A DNA stretch of 64,000 bases from Pollenia angustigena (GCA_930367215.1 OV884056.1:49662308-49726307), one strand, 5' to 3'. Positions 45,369 to 57,539 are shown, counted from the stretch's first letter. Translations and numbers: made by a program. The notes: generated by a model not told the origin, from the letters alone.

Positions 45369-47164
45369 CGAAAATTGTGATAATCGGTTCCTAGTACCTT
45401 TTAAAATAAAAGTACCTTTTATAAAAAATTTAAGCAAATAGTTCTCTTTTTTTTAGTAAATTTTTTTTTTTTTATTTTTTTGGCCAAAATGTGCCATTGA
45501 TATTTTTGAGAAAACTGCATTAAGACATTTACAAATGTGCAAAAAATACTAAAAAAAACTACTTTAAAAGTAAATTTCTTTTCATTTTCCGTTTAATTTT
45601 AAAAATATTTAAAAAATTTAACTTTTTTCCGCTTAGAAACATTAACTTTTAACTTTAAAAACTTAAAAATACTTTATTTTACAAAACTTTTTCTTCTTAT
45701 GACAGCCAGCCAAAATACTGGCGGCGTTAAAGCAAAATCTCCTTTAAAAAATCTAATCCTGTTATCAAAAGTCTCGAGCTTTCATAAAGAACCAAACCAA
45801 CTTTTTTTTACCAAAAACAACTTAAATTTATATTCAAGAGAAAACGCAAACATTTTCTAAAAAAAAAGAAAAAATTTTAAAAACAGAATCTTATGAAAGA
45901 AATTTCTAAAGAAAATCGCCTTAAAAACTTTTTCTTCATAAATTACAACAAATGACAACGAACGAAGGTGACAATAATCACATTAAAGCACAAAAATTAT
46001 AAAAACTTTTATCAAAAAAAAAAAAAAAAAAACATTCCAGCTAAATCTTCTTTAACCAAGTGACGTTTATTGTGATAAGAAAATTCTTGGGAAGCAATTC
46101 AGTCGGAAGCCCAATTTATGATTTTAAGATTCCAAAACTCTACTAGCACTTGGATCCGCACTTGATTTGAACCTACAGCCATACCTCAACAAGAACGGAA
46201 AGCGGAACATTTTCTTTCTCTAATAAAAAGAAAAAAAGGTTAATAAAAGGTTCATTAAAAAATTTTGATACAAAATCCGTTTTATAAGCCCTTTATTAAC
46301 CTGTTTTATTTTTTATGAGGCCGTTTACATTTTGTAGCTACCTACCAAATATTTTCTAGATCATTTCATAATTAACAATATGTATTTATGTATGTATGAA
46401 CATTTATTATACAATCTCTAAAATATTTAATTATGATAAAAAAAAGGTGTTAAATAAACAGACCAGTTTGTATTGATTTTAAGCGGTCTTAACTCTCGAT
46501 TTAACTTGCTAACGAAAAATTAGCACCTTTTTCATAAACAATTAACAAGTATTTGTTATAAAAATTATACAAAATAAAAAAAATACCGAGATTTTTACAC
46601 AAGATAATAAGTAAAATGTTTGTTTTAAAGTGCAAGTACGAAATTTTTATGGTAAAACCGAAAATATATTTTAGTACCTTTTTAGTTAGGTACATATTGA
46701 ATTCATTTTTAGATTTTTTAATGTTTGCAAAAATACTTAAACATCTTTTTATGAAAAAAAAATTTTTTTTTTTAATCTTTTAAACTGGAGGCTCCCACAA
46801 CGCGTTAGACGTTTTTTCGTAATCTACGCAGCTGCCAAAAATATAAACTGTGTAGTTTTGCGTAACATGTTACATGCACACACAGATCTACTGACTAAAA
46901 AAAATTAGATAGTAACAAGAGCGAAAAGTTTTATCAACCCGCCTAAAAGCTCTGACCAAGGCAAATTAATGCACTACTACAACAATGTAAAATCAACAGT
47001 TTTTTTTTTTTTTTTTTTTTTGGCAAATAATAGTTTAACAGCGTACCTTCACACTTTCGATCATGAGCGACAGTTTTGTTACAATTTTTGCTTACTCGAT
47101 AGTGTTGGCGCTAATTTTTGTAAGTCAACAGTCAACCACAAATTAGTTTGTTAATCAAGATCGA
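45369..47164. other. AT-rich DNA with one MITE-end fragment
   Basis: At 46178-46215 ACAGCCATACCTCAACAAGA and GGAAAGCGGAACATTTTC match the ends of the 4971/11124 MITE family. Poly-A and poly-T runs lie at about 46017 and 47000. The remaining frames are not recognised. Confidence 0.5.
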
Positions 47165-47409
47165 TAGTGCCCAGAAAACTTTTTCAAAATTTTTTAATAA
47201 TTAAAGCATTAATCTAAAATAAAATCAGTTTTAATTAAAAATTTAATCAAGTGAATTAAATGTTTACTCAAGTGAATTAAACGTTTAATCAAGCTAATCA
47301 AACGTTTAATTGATAGGTACTATTTCTTTGTTTACTCGTCCAAATTTTATTAGTTTTTTATTTGGTAACACAAATTTTTTAATTGAAGTCAGTTTATATT
47401 TTTTTCTGT
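47165..47409. mobile_element. MITE S (copy 3), directly beside the hAT insertion
   Basis: It contains AAGCATTAATCTAAAATAAA, TTAAACGTTTAATCAAG and CACAAATTTTTTAATTGAAG and ends TTTTTTTCTGTGTG, in the same order as copy 1. The 8-bp target of the full-length hAT (47410-47417) lies at its right border. Confidence 0.8.
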
Positions 47410-48746
47410 GTGTGTACTAAAGCCCTGCACGAATGCATTCGTTTCTTTTTCACATTTCTCCACACCAACTCATTGTTGTGTCAAATACTGAGTTCTTTTT
47501 TTAAAATCAATTCGAATGATACACAATGAAAAACCGAATCAACTTTTAACAGTAGCTCGTTTCAAACAACTCGTTGTTAAGCAGTAGTTTGATTTTAAAA
47601 AACAAATCAACTCAATGTATGATTCGATGTGAAACAAAACATAACACACAACAATTGTGAGTCTATAGACTCTATAACAGGGAATTCCATTTCTTTGCCC
47701 AGTTGTGCGTACCACTACTAACACATATTTTTATGATCATCAATTCAGTCGTCGATGTGACTTCGACAAGTTACATGTCTAGCGGATGCTATGTTATTTT
47801 GCTTCATCTTGACAGAAAAAAACTTTATGATGACAAAAAAAAAATTCTTTGATACCTGTAAAAGGGTTCCTTTTTCCTACGATAAAAAGACGTACCTAAA
47901 TACAGAAATTATTAAGAAAAAAATAGCCACAAGAATTTGTTGGTATTTTGTGCTTGTAAAAATATTTTGGTTTCTGTACCAATCGCGTCGGTTCGGCTAT
48001 TTTTTCTTAGAAAACACTTTTCTTAAGTAAGTAAAAAAAAACAAGTTAAAAAAAGGATTGTTTTGCTACAATTTAAGTGTAAATAACCTATATACATAAT
48101 AGCAAATGTGACAGTAGGTAACATGTTTGGGTAGAAAGATGTGTTTCATTGATGTATTAATGAAACTTTATTGTTTCGCACTATTTTTACTGCATACTTT
48201 TTATGCTACAATTATATGACCGAGCCCAAAGAGTTAACCTTACCTATTTATGGTAACTATTTAACGAAACTTTGACCTGTTATAATGACTTTATACATTT
48301 TTGCAGGCAAACTCAGGTGCGCATTTGGTATTTTGTAAAATGTTATGATATAATTAAAATGTATGCATAGATGTTTGAAGTATAAGTAACCCAACACCGT
48401 GAATACCATTACTATTTTACTTATCACTATGAATATCCTAACTGTTTACTAAAATAACTTTTTCACGTTATAATTCTCATTTAGATTATTTTTTTTTTTG
48501 AATAAATAGACCAGGGAAATGCATTTCTATGCACAAAAGTGGAAAAAGAAATTAGGAAAAGGTAATTTAATATACATCCATACCTCCATACGTAATACTT
48601 TTTTAGTGTTAAAAATATTTGGCTTATTTAAATTTAATTTTTTTAAATTTTTTGTCTACATTTATCTACCTAGTTTTATTAATTCGTTTATTTTTCTTTA
48701 TATTTATGTACATACATACATATGTATACAAACATATTTAAAATAG

Positions 48747-50683
48747 ATGTCAGCAAACGATTCATTTAATTCAAATCCTTCCCCAAGTATCTCAAATACT
48801 TCATTAAGTACGCCTGTTATTAGAAATTCAATTGTAAGAGGCGAGTTAAAAATAAGCTCAAAAAGAGGAAGAAGTAAGGTGTGGGAAGTATTCGGAAAAG
48901 TTGAAAATATGTCAGAGGAAGAAATAAAGGACGTTGTTGCTTGCAGAAAATGTTTAAATGTTTATAAATATAATGGAGCAACTACATCTAATTTAGTTCG
49001 ACATAAATGTTATTTGACATCTAATAATAAGAACATCAAAAAAGTAGAAGTAAATGCAGGGACAAAACAAAATGGAACTCTGATATTTACAGAATGGATT
49101 GTGGAGAACTGCAGACCATTCCAACTAGTAGAAGATACTGGCTTTCACAAAGTTGCAAAGTTTCTTCTATCGGTTGGCGCAAATTTCGGCGAACATGTAG
49201 ATGTTCGAAGTCTTTTGCCACATTCAACAACAATTTCCCGAAATATAATGAATGTTTACAATAAACATTTTGAAAAAATAAAGACTGACATTAATTCTGT
49301 GAAGAGTGTTGGTTTTGGTCTTACATCAGACCTTTGGACCGATAACTTTATTAGAAGAACATATATAGGTGTGACCATTCACTACATAAAAGATGGACAT
49401 ATGTTTAGTAGACTTCTTGGCATTAATTCTATGGATGGTGAACAATGTACAAGTAATATTTATTTATTTGATAATATATATTTATAAATAGGTTTATTAT
49501 AAACTTTGATATATATATATGTTTAGATGATAATATCAGTCGAAAGGTAATAAAAATACTTAATGAGTTCGATTTAGATCTGGATGACAAAGCCATTATT
49601 GTCACAGATCGAGGAGCAAACATGGTCGCTGCCTTTCGGAACAATAACCACATATTTTGCATTGACCATTTACTGCACAATACTATTCAAAAAGCTATGA
49701 AAGAAGTAGCTGCTGTTTCAGAATTATGTAGTTTATGTACTAAACTCGTAAAATATTTTAAAATTTCTGGTCTTAATGTAAATTTACAAACAACCCTTAA
49801 AAGCTTTTCACCCACCCGCTGGAATTCAATTTACTATTTATTTGTTTCTGTTGAAAAAAATTGGTCCGAAATAGTTAAACTTTTGCAACAAAAAAACGAG
49901 CTCAATAGAATGAATAATATTCATTTGAACCATATAACAGCTTTGATTAAAGTTTTGGAACCTTTCGAAGAAACTTTAAAAAAGTTAGAAGGGGAAAAGT
50001 ATCCGACAATACACCTTGTTTATATTTATATCCATCGCTTAAAGAAAAAATGCAATGCTGATATCAACGACTTAGAAATTACTAAAGAGTTTAAAGAAAA
50101 ATTAGCAATTTTGATAGATTCCATAGTAATTCGGAATCTAACTATTTACCATAAAATTGCTGTTTTTCTTTTCCCTCCATTAAACAAATTAGTTCAATTT
50201 AGTGAAGAAGAAAAATTCACGATTAAAGACAAATGCATGCACATTATGAGAAAACACTTTCAAGAGCAACATGAATCAGAAAATCGATTTGAAAGTGAAA
50301 CAGCAATATCTAGCCATCTCATAGAATTATATTCTGATTTTTTACCACCGACTGAAAATACTACACAACTTGATGCAGTATCCAATGAATTGCTAATGTA
50401 TGAAAGCTTAAATGTTAGTATTAATGAAGATTTCAACATTTTGCAATGGTGGAACTTACATCAAAATGAATTTCCACTTCTCTACAAAGTGAGCTGTAAA
50501 ATATTAGCAACACCTGCTAGTAGTGCAGCTTCAGAGAGAGTTTTTTCAGTAGCTCGGAATTTGATTTCTGAAAAAAGATGCAGCATTGCTTCAAACGGTG
50601 ATTCTATAAATGCCATAATGTTTCTTCATTCAAATATAGAAGCAACTGAAATACAAAATGAACTTTTAAACTGTACAAATTAA
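48747..50683 (+). CDS. hAT transposase, Hermes/hobo-like, 620 aa with one intron
   Basis: Coding runs 48747-49452 and 49527-50683 with a 74-bp GT-AG intron. In order: a low-complexity serine/asparagine start; a BED-type zinc finger (C66, C69, H86, C88) that would bind the subterminal repeats; then an RNase H-like core with D195 in LTSDLWTD and D263 in IIVTDRGAN. A conserved C-D-H-H helix (CIDHLLHN) follows, then W334 in PTRWNS, the insertion domain, and E572 in ASSAASERVFS within the C-terminal dimerisation region. The length and residue order match Musca Hermes (about 612 aa), from memory of that family. The ATG at 48747 is the first in frame before the finger. AATAAA at 50773 may be the polyadenylation signal. 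All catalytic positions are intact, so it may be active; activity itself is inference. Confidence 0.93.
49453..49526 (+). other. 74-bp intron in the hAT transposase
   Basis: The donor is ACAA|GTAATATT and the acceptor is TATGTTTAG|ATGAT. Removal joins codon 235 to DNISRKVIKILNEF in frame and fills exactly the gap between the first and second catalytic aspartates expected for the family. If retained, the frame runs 11 codons into the intron and stops at residue 246. Short AT-rich introns of this size are normal for flies. Confidence 0.85.
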
Positions 50684-51255
50684 TATATATTTTAAACCAT
50701 TTTGCTCATTATATTATTTTTATCTTAATTTTGCAATTAATTGAATTTAGCTTTTCATTTCTTTTTTACTTTTAATAAAATATTTCAAAATATATTTTTG
50801 TAACTTTTGAATAAAATAATTTAAAATAAAAACTTAAACATTGTATAAAAATATCTTGCATCTTCATTTGTTTTTTTTTGCTCAATACAAATTTACTAGT
50901 CATACCTAATAATAAAAAAAAGATAATTCTTATCATCTATTTTGTAACTGTTGTTTGGTTTGAATCGTTTGATTCGTTTGATTCGTGCGATTCGTTTGAG
51001 TTGGTGTAGTTTGTGTTATTCGTTTGATTCGTTGTTTCATGGAGTAAATTTCGTGCTCTTTACACTTCGTATTTGGTCGTTTATAACACACAAATTTAAA
51101 TTCATTTGCATTTGTGTGTTTATATTCTTTTCGTGCTTTATGTGTTTTTCACAATACAGAGTTTGATTCGTTAGCAAAATGCAATCGACAATCACGAGTT
51201 GAAAAACAAACGAATGATTCGAAACGGCTTTCAAATGCATTCGTGCAGGGCTTTA

Positions 51256-51938
51256 GTGTGTACCCTGTTTTACTGTTTACGGCTCGAAATGTCAACAATT
51301 TTTGAACAAATTATTGAAGTCCATAGCAAACAAATTTCATTGGACCAGACATTGCTCTGTCTGACTTTTGTTCACAGAAAAAATGTTTGCCAAAAATTGT
51401 TCAATTAAATAATTAATTGGTGTACAATATTTTTTTTAATAAATTTTTTGTTTGCTGAAATTTATATTTTTAATCAAAACACAAAAATTTTAATGTTTGT
51501 GCATATGTTGTGTATTTTTTAGTTTATGCAATACATTTTTTAATTTGCTTAATTTGTGTGGGGCAAAATTGGCAAAAATTTAATTGTCTGAACCAATTGT
51601 TTAGTTGTGGACTCATAATTTTGAAAGGCAAACAAAGTGGGATCAATTTAAACTGATTTTTAACTATTAAGGTCAGCATTTATTTAAAAACTAATATTTG
51701 TTTTATAATTAAGATTTTTGTATGACGTGCTAAGTTCCCAATTTTTCATATTTGATAAATACACTGAAATTTATTGTTTTAATAAATTCCCCCCTTTTTT
51801 ATCGATTTTAACTAGTCATTGTCTAGAATTAAAATGTTTGTTGTAGGTACCAATTCTTGAGTTTATGGGTGAAATTGGTGAGAAGATTGGAATGGTGTTC
51901 TCAGTTTCATGTACTCTGCAATTCTGTTTAATTAATAC
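51256..51938. other. Spacer with a MITE M fragment and the left part of repeat R
   Basis: At 51714-51780 GACGTGCTAAGTTCCCAA and TACACTGAAATTTATTG match the left half of MITE M (subfamily of 22660). From 51845, CTTGAGTTTATGGGTGAA and CATGTACTCTGCAATTCTG match repeat R. The TSD copy GTGTGTAC opens the interval. No gene is seen. Confidence 0.6.
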
Positions 51939-53504
51939 ATTAAAATTCATATAACTTTAAAATTATTTTTGTTTTTTGAAAATTAAAAACGCCACTGTAT
52001 TAACAATACTTCTTACTTCAAAATATTTATTAATTTATTTCATATTCGCTGATATCTTAAAAAAAAGTGAAAAAAAAAACAAAAATAACTTAATTTTTAA
52101 ATGAAGCTGCTTATTTGATGTACCAAGTTGTAAATACAAATTTTTTAATGATACATATTTATATTTAATGTTTAAATTAGTATTTACATAGTATGATAAC
52201 CGTTTTGGTCTACAACTGCTTTTAGCCGATTTTTCATCGAGTCCATCAATTTTTGTGTGGTTTTGGCCGTTATTTTGTTCCACTCATTGATTAAAGCACT
52301 TTTCAACGTTTCTTTGCTGGGAATTTGGTAATATCTTATATTATTTTCCAATAACGCCCATAAATTTTCGATCACGTTCAAGTCCGGAGATTATGCAGGT
52401 GGTTCCAATAAATGTGGACAGTTCCATATTAGCCATGTTTGAACAACATTGGACTTGTGCTTGGGATCGTTATATTGGTAAAAACGAAAATTTCTTTTTA
52501 GACCCAAATTTTCAGCACTTTGAATCAAATTTTCTTTGAGGATGTTTAAATACATTGTTTTTCCATATTTCCTTCAATAAAAACTAATTTACCAACAACC
52601 GTTGCGCCCATGCAAGCCCACACCATAAGGCTTCCTCCTCCATGATTCATTATGGCGCGAAGGTTTTTTCATTGCAGCTGAGTATTTGGCTTCCGCCAGA
52701 CATAGGACCTTCCATCCGACCTGAATATATTAAATTTCGATTCATCTGAAAATATGACCGTATTCCAGAACTCTGGCTGTTTGGAAATGTGGGTCTTTGC
52801 AAACACTAATCGGGAACTTTTATTTGTTAGCCTAATAAAGGGTTTCTTTAGTGGTACTCGACCATGAAAGTCATGTGAACGTAAAACGCGCCGAATCGTT
52901 GATGCACTACACATCTTCCCAACACCAGTGGTCACTTCATCAGCTGTTTTTTGTGCTGATGATCTTGGGGTTTCCTTGATTTTTCTAATGATCCAACGTT
53001 CATCACATGTTGACAAAATCTTGTTACCTTTGTTTTCAATTCTATTCTCCTTTGGATAGCGCTCTATTATATGCTGAACAGTAGATGAAGACAAATTTAA
53101 TATTTCTCCTATTTTGCGCTGAGTTTCCCCACTTTTAAGTGGTGAATTACCAATTTTTGATGTTCTTTTGTTTTCCGCCGACCCATATTTAATAAAACCT
53201 GCTTATTACTTTCTGACTCAAAAAGAATACTAAAGTTATACAAACTTTGATAAAAAAAAAAAATGGCAAAATAGTAAATAATTGCATTTTATTTTTAAAT
53301 ATAACGGTAAAATTACAGCTAAACCTTTCTTGCATCAAATCAGCTGAGGGATTCAAAAACAGTGTATTTTTTGTTATTGAATAAAAGAGTCCATGTTGCC
53401 AATTAAGGCGATTTTTGTTTCTCTTTAATATTCTTATTACTTTACGAGATATATGGACTTACGTTTTTTAAATTTGCTTTCATCAATTAAGCTGACAACC
53501 ACTG
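51939..53504 (-). mobile_element. Tc1-like transposon, decayed, inserted in repeat R
   Basis: The right end is ...GACAACCACTG followed by TA (53505-53506), the usual CAGTGGTTGTC-type Tc1 terminus on the minus strand. The left end is diverged and placed near 51939 by the break in repeat R, whose uninterrupted copy lies at 8196-8460. The length of about 1.57 kb is normal for Tc1-like elements. The transposase inside has several disruptions. Confidence 0.78.
52184..53186 (-). pseudogene. Tc1-like (DD34E) transposase, disrupted
   Basis: The likely start is the ATG at 53186. A one-base deletion near 53137 shifts the frame inside the first helix-turn-helix. The 52669-53094 frame holds the second DNA-binding half and the first catalytic aspartate in FSDESKFN. 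Further left, in other frames, are HGGGSLMVWACMG, then NDPKHKS with the second aspartate at about 52455, then SPDLNVIENLW with the glutamate at about 52370, preceded directly by an in-frame TAA. The final 52184-52381 frame ends in a natural stop. The catalytic triad is readable, but at least one frameshift and two stops make it non-functional. Confidence 0.9.
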
Positions 53505-53506
53505 TA

Positions 53507-53693
53507 GGTATAAAGAGGACACGATAAAAATAAAAATTGCAAATCAAGAATTTTATAATCCGGACAGAAGTGCAATTTTAAAGCAGAATCTTAACAAATT
53601 GCTGAAGCAAAAATTGCAAGTCGGACCGATGACTTACAAAATGTTCCCATTCTGAACGAAAAGTATCTAAATTTGTTTAAGTATTTAGGTTAT
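53507..53693. repeat. Right part of repeat R
   Basis: AAAATAAAAATTGCAAATCA, TATAATCCGGACAGAAGTGC and AAAAATTGCAAGTCGGACCG align with 8300-8440. The left part lies at 51845-51930 across the Tc1-like insertion. The last ~30 bases before 53694 are unassigned. Confidence 0.7.
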
Positions 53694-54243
53694 GGCGGGT
53701 CGATTTTTATGGATGAAAAAAAAATTAAGAATCGTATAGCAAAAACGTAATCTACATAAAATTCTAAGAAAATTCTCCGTAGAAACCATGGGTCTAAAAT
53801 AAAATCCTAATCCGCGCCTCTCGCCTTGAACATTTTTTACTTGGGTGAAAATTTTTTTTAATGTAAAAAAATTTTGAGTGTAAAAAATATAAAGTGCAAA
53901 AGAACTAGGTTAGGTTAGGTTAAATGGGTAGCCGTCACGAAGACGACTCACTTGGGTCCTTATAGCGGTCCCTTTGTGATACCCCTAGCCAGTGACAAGG
54001 GTCAGCCAGTATCAGCAAAAGAACTACCTTACTAAAGAACACCTTACTAAACAATTTTATTCAAAAAATTCAATTTCTTTTTGGAAAAAGATATTTTTTA
54101 TTCAAAAAATTTTTTTTTTTGCAAAGGCGGCAGATACATTTTCCAGTCGAGAGGCCATAGACCCATGGTTTCTTCGGAGAATTTTCTTAGAATTTTATGT
54201 AGATTACGTTTTTGCTATACGATTAAAAAAAAATCGACCCGCC
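53694..54243. mobile_element. Element with ~120-bp inverted arms, retroelement scrap inside
   Basis: The left arm GGCGGGTCGATTTTTATGG is mirrored by the right arm ending AATCGACCCGCC. Matching continues through CGTATAGCAAAAACGTAATC, ACATAAAATTCTAAGAAAAT and AAACCATGGGTCTA. The loop contains a 107-bp retroelement fragment. The open frames at 53992-54287 run through the right arm and are not a gene. Long arms suggest a foldback-type MITE. Confidence 0.85.
53908..54014 (-). mobile_element. 107-bp retroelement 3' end with 12-bp target duplication
   Basis: On the minus strand it repeats the tail of the element at 37870-38733 (GGGTATCACAAAGGGACCGC, GTGACGGCTACCCATTTAAC) and ends in AACCTAACCTAACC. 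The 12-mer GCAAAAGAACTA occurs at 53896-53907 and again at 54015-54026, a target-site duplication of target-primed reverse transcription. It is an extreme 5' truncation. Confidence 0.93.
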
Positions 54244-55995
54244 CTAATGTAGGTACCTATCACACTACAAAAATTACTGAAAATTAAAAATATGATGAAC
54301 AAATTTAAGAAAAACTTAACAAAAAAACAAATTCTTAAAATGAACACTCTTGTATTTTCTAAACTGTCGTTTTTATTGTTGCTATTGACAGAGATAAATG
54401 ATTATCAATATAGTTTTTTTTTATGTATTATAAAAACAAGAAGTTACAGCAAGGAGAAAAACAGCTAACAACAACAATTGATTGCAAACAATTTAGAAGG
54501 GCAGCAAATTTAAACTCTCTTTACTCATTCTCAAAATTTTAAAATATTTTAGCAAAAGCGCTCAATTAACTTTAAAATGAGTTTTTATTTTTTCGAACTC
54601 TAATTTCAAGGGAAAATCTCTATCTTGAGTTGTTTTTTTCGTTTTTTTTTTGTTTGTTTAAATGAGTGTTATTGTATCCTAAGTCTCTTTTTACTACTGG
54701 GCAAACTCGCGAGAAACACACCTCCTGTATACATGTGTTTTTCTTTTCTATTCGGCTTTTTGTGTTAGTGTTTATATTTTTTCCCATAAAAACAGCTGAT
54801 TTGTTAGACCAGCCAGCGAAAAAAACATTTTGTTTTTGTTTACCTTCCACTACCAAAAGCAGCATAGACAATAACAACAACAACAATGTTTTGGTTTGTT
54901 TTTCTTCAGTAGAAAACAAAAAACAGCTGAGTTTTAAGAAAAAGAGAGTATTTGTTGGAGATAGAGAGTAAAGTGTTTCGGTGAACTTTTTTCTTTCGTA
55001 TTTTTATTGTTGTTTTTAGAAAAAGGAAGTCCGGTATTTATTGCTGCATTTTTTCTTTGGTTTCTTTTTTTTTTTAAATAAGTAAATAAAATGAGTTGTA
55101 AAGTTGTAAGCTCTCAGTGAAAAACACTGCAGTAACAACAACAAAATAATATGTGCAGACGTCCTCAATTAGTTTACATTTTATGATTTTTTATTAGTGT
55201 TTCAAACACAAAATTGTTTTTGGAAAACGCTATAATGGCTGTTATGCCAACGACCTTCATGATTTTTACAAGAGATGATATTTTACTGTTGTTGTTTTTG
55301 CTGTTTTCGAGAATTAAATGTGTTCATGTGCATGTAACAATTCCATATACATAGGAACATATCACATAGGTACATACTTTAGTTGTAACAGCTATTCTTG
55401 GGGAAAAATGTTTATAGATTCTAGAAAATTTGATTTTTGCAATAATTTTTTTCTCAAAAACCTGTTAATACCTACCAATAAATTAAATTATTAAAAAAAA
55501 TATTGCTGGATCAGAAGAATTTTCAAAAAATATTTAATAGCCTTTAAAACTACATTACCTTTTTAGGCTTTGCAACTAGAACAAAATACATACCCACATA
55601 GGTACTTATGTATGTAAGTAGCTATGTAATTAAACAAATTACAATAGGTAGGTACCTACCTATAAAATTTTATTTATTTTTTATTAAAATGTAGGTAGGT
55701 AGGTAGGTACCTAGTAATTAAAAAGAAAACACAGCCAAGGCGAATTTATATAATAGGTATGTTCGAAAAAATGAATTCATAGAAAAAATCGAATTCAATC
55801 GGCCTGGCACCGACGTAAAAAAATAATCAGCTTAGCATTTGCAGTCACCTTTTAATGAATTCGCTTGTTCCGGAAGTTTTAATCGAATTCAATCAAATTC
55901 TTAAAACGATCCTAAATTAAAACAGTAGGTATAATTTAAGAATCACGTCTTTTGGAAAACGGCTCTTAAGAGCAAAAAAGCGACGTTTATTTTTA
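54244..55995. other. AT-rich DNA with TAGG microsatellites, no gene seen
   Basis: GTAGGTAGGTAGGTAGGTAC lies at about 55692 and further GGTAGGTACC runs near 55646. CAA/AAC tracts lie at about 54860. The frames at 54620-54971 overlap on both strands and show no domain. Confidence 0.5.
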
Positions 55996-56582
55996 AAAAT
56001 ATTAATAACAAATTTCCATAGATAACACCAACACCAACAATTTTGGAATCTTAACAACAAACATTAACAAAAATATGAACACAAAAAGGATAGATTTAAT
56101 AAAAATCATACGACTTCGAATCGGACATACCAAAGTTACACATGGCTGTATTCTTAAACTTACAATCAAGTTACCCTGCAACTGTAACTTAAGTTACCCC
56201 ACCGACCCGTCACATCTCCTATGCGAATGCGCACTGTTCAACAGCCAAAGATCTAGATGGTTTAACAATAGGGACCCCCTGGAACTACTTGCTGATCCAA
56301 CAGATGAAAATATTTCAACAATAGTAAATTATCTAAAATCAATAAATATATACAATTGCATTTAACTACAAAAATCAGATTAATCTACTTAAACTACAAA
56401 AATTATGTAAAATATTACTTTGTTACAAAACTTGTTTAACTTTACAAAATAACACCATTACTATGTTACATATACACTTTTGAGCTGAAGGCCCTAGTTG
56501 CTGTTGCTCTCTTTTTTTTTTTAAATTACCTTATAATTTAAATTGTAAGTTAATTCTTAATAAATAAATAAAATAAAATATT
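55996..56582 (+). mobile_element. 3' end of an I/Jockey-like non-LTR element
   Basis: The fragment encodes the end of the polyprotein and a 3' non-coding part with AAGGCCCTAGTTGCTG, finishing in a TAAATAAATAAAATAAAAT tail. AAAATATT occurs at 55996-56003 and 56575-56582 and may be the target duplication, although it is low in complexity. It is distinct in sequence from, but related to, the element at 42255-44590. Confidence 0.75.
56075..56365 (+). pseudogene. C-terminal non-LTR polyprotein fragment
   Basis: This 96-residue frame has RLRIGHTKVTHG, the conserved stretch after RNase H in I-like elements. It is followed by a CNCN...HLLCEC cysteine-histidine knuckle and a lysine/asparagine-rich end. 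RNase H itself and reverse transcriptase are missing because of 5' truncation, so the ATG at 56075 is not a real start. Confidence 0.78.
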
Positions 56583-56741
56583 CGATTTCCAGAACTTCAT
56601 AGGTAGGTATTTATTTGAAAAACTTTATCGGCCAAGTTATTTAAATTTGTATACCTACACCTATAGTGCAAATAGATGCATAAAGAATGTTTAAAGATTT
56701 ATTTTTTGCTCTCCTGCAGCATTTTGACCCATTAAATTATA
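56583..56741. other. Spacer
   Basis: AT-rich sequence with TAGGTAGGT between two mobile elements; no feature seen. Confidence 0.35.
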
Positions 56742-57539
56742 CATATAGGTAATTCCAAAGCGTTGAACGTAACAGTCGTACGCATCAAAAATGCAATAAA
56801 ATTTTAAGCAATAAATATTTTTACGTTATCTTAACCCTTAAATTATAGCACTTAGAAAGCACTGTTATCTATGCTAAAGTTTATGGATGGCGCGATTCTA
56901 GGTCAAAGATAACGACAAAAGAAGTAGCGGTTCGAACGTGAAAAAAACAGAAGTATGTAGTTTTTTTGGCCATGTATAAAAAGGCGTAGTTGAGCGAAAC
57001 CTGGCACAATTTTTTAGTCAAACTACTTTGAGAATTTTACGTAGCAATGTAACATTAAAATGTCTTGGTTTGATTCCAAAATCTTCTGTATTTTCTTTTT
57101 TTTTAAGCCAAAATCTGGGCCGATACGTGACATTTCGAACGTGAAATTTTTTCCGTAATAATTTAACTGAATAATGATCAAAATAAAATAAAAATTTACC
57201 GTTAATCCGAATAATGCTCTTTGAACTCTTCTTTAGATTACAGAACATGTAAGGAAATTTTTTTGGAATAATTTTTATCAAATACCTATCACCTCTTTTA
57301 AGAAAGATACATATTAAAGAAAACATACCTACAATAAAATATTCTCACAAATAAGAAATTACGTTTGCACAACTTTGCAGTCTGATTGTTCATCTAAGTG
57401 AACAAATTTATGAGTAAATTTATAAAATTAGTAAAATCTGAATATTTCTTTATAACAATATCGTAAAATACCTAATCAGTTCTTAATAACTTTTAAATTT
57501 TCGGTCACGGTGGACCTTTTGACGGAAATGCCCATATGT
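56742..57539. mobile_element. Second member of the TACGTGAC-motif element family
   Basis: The right end GGAAATGCCCATATG is identical to the right end of 2949-4498. The left end CATATAGGTAATTCC is a diverged match. Inside are GAACGTAACAGTCGTACG, GATACGTGACATTTCGAACG and similar CGTGA/CGTAA words. The frame at 57018-57326 is unrecognised. About 800 bp, half the length of the first copy. Confidence 0.68.

Larger units (their letters stand above)
47418..51255 (+). mobile_element. Full-length hAT transposon, 3838 bp, candidate autonomous
   Basis: The left end TAAAGCCCTGCACGAATGCA and the inverted right end are identical over 22 bases. The 8-mer GTGTGTAC flanks both sides exactly (47410-47417 and 51256-51263). 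It encodes a complete-looking transposase. Both subterminal regions contain repeats of a GATTCGTTT/AAACGAATC type, densest at 50966-51040. No stop, frameshift or nested insertion was found, unlike every other coding element in the window. The ends differ from those of the five other hAT elements here, so it is unlikely to mobilise them. Confidence 0.94.
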
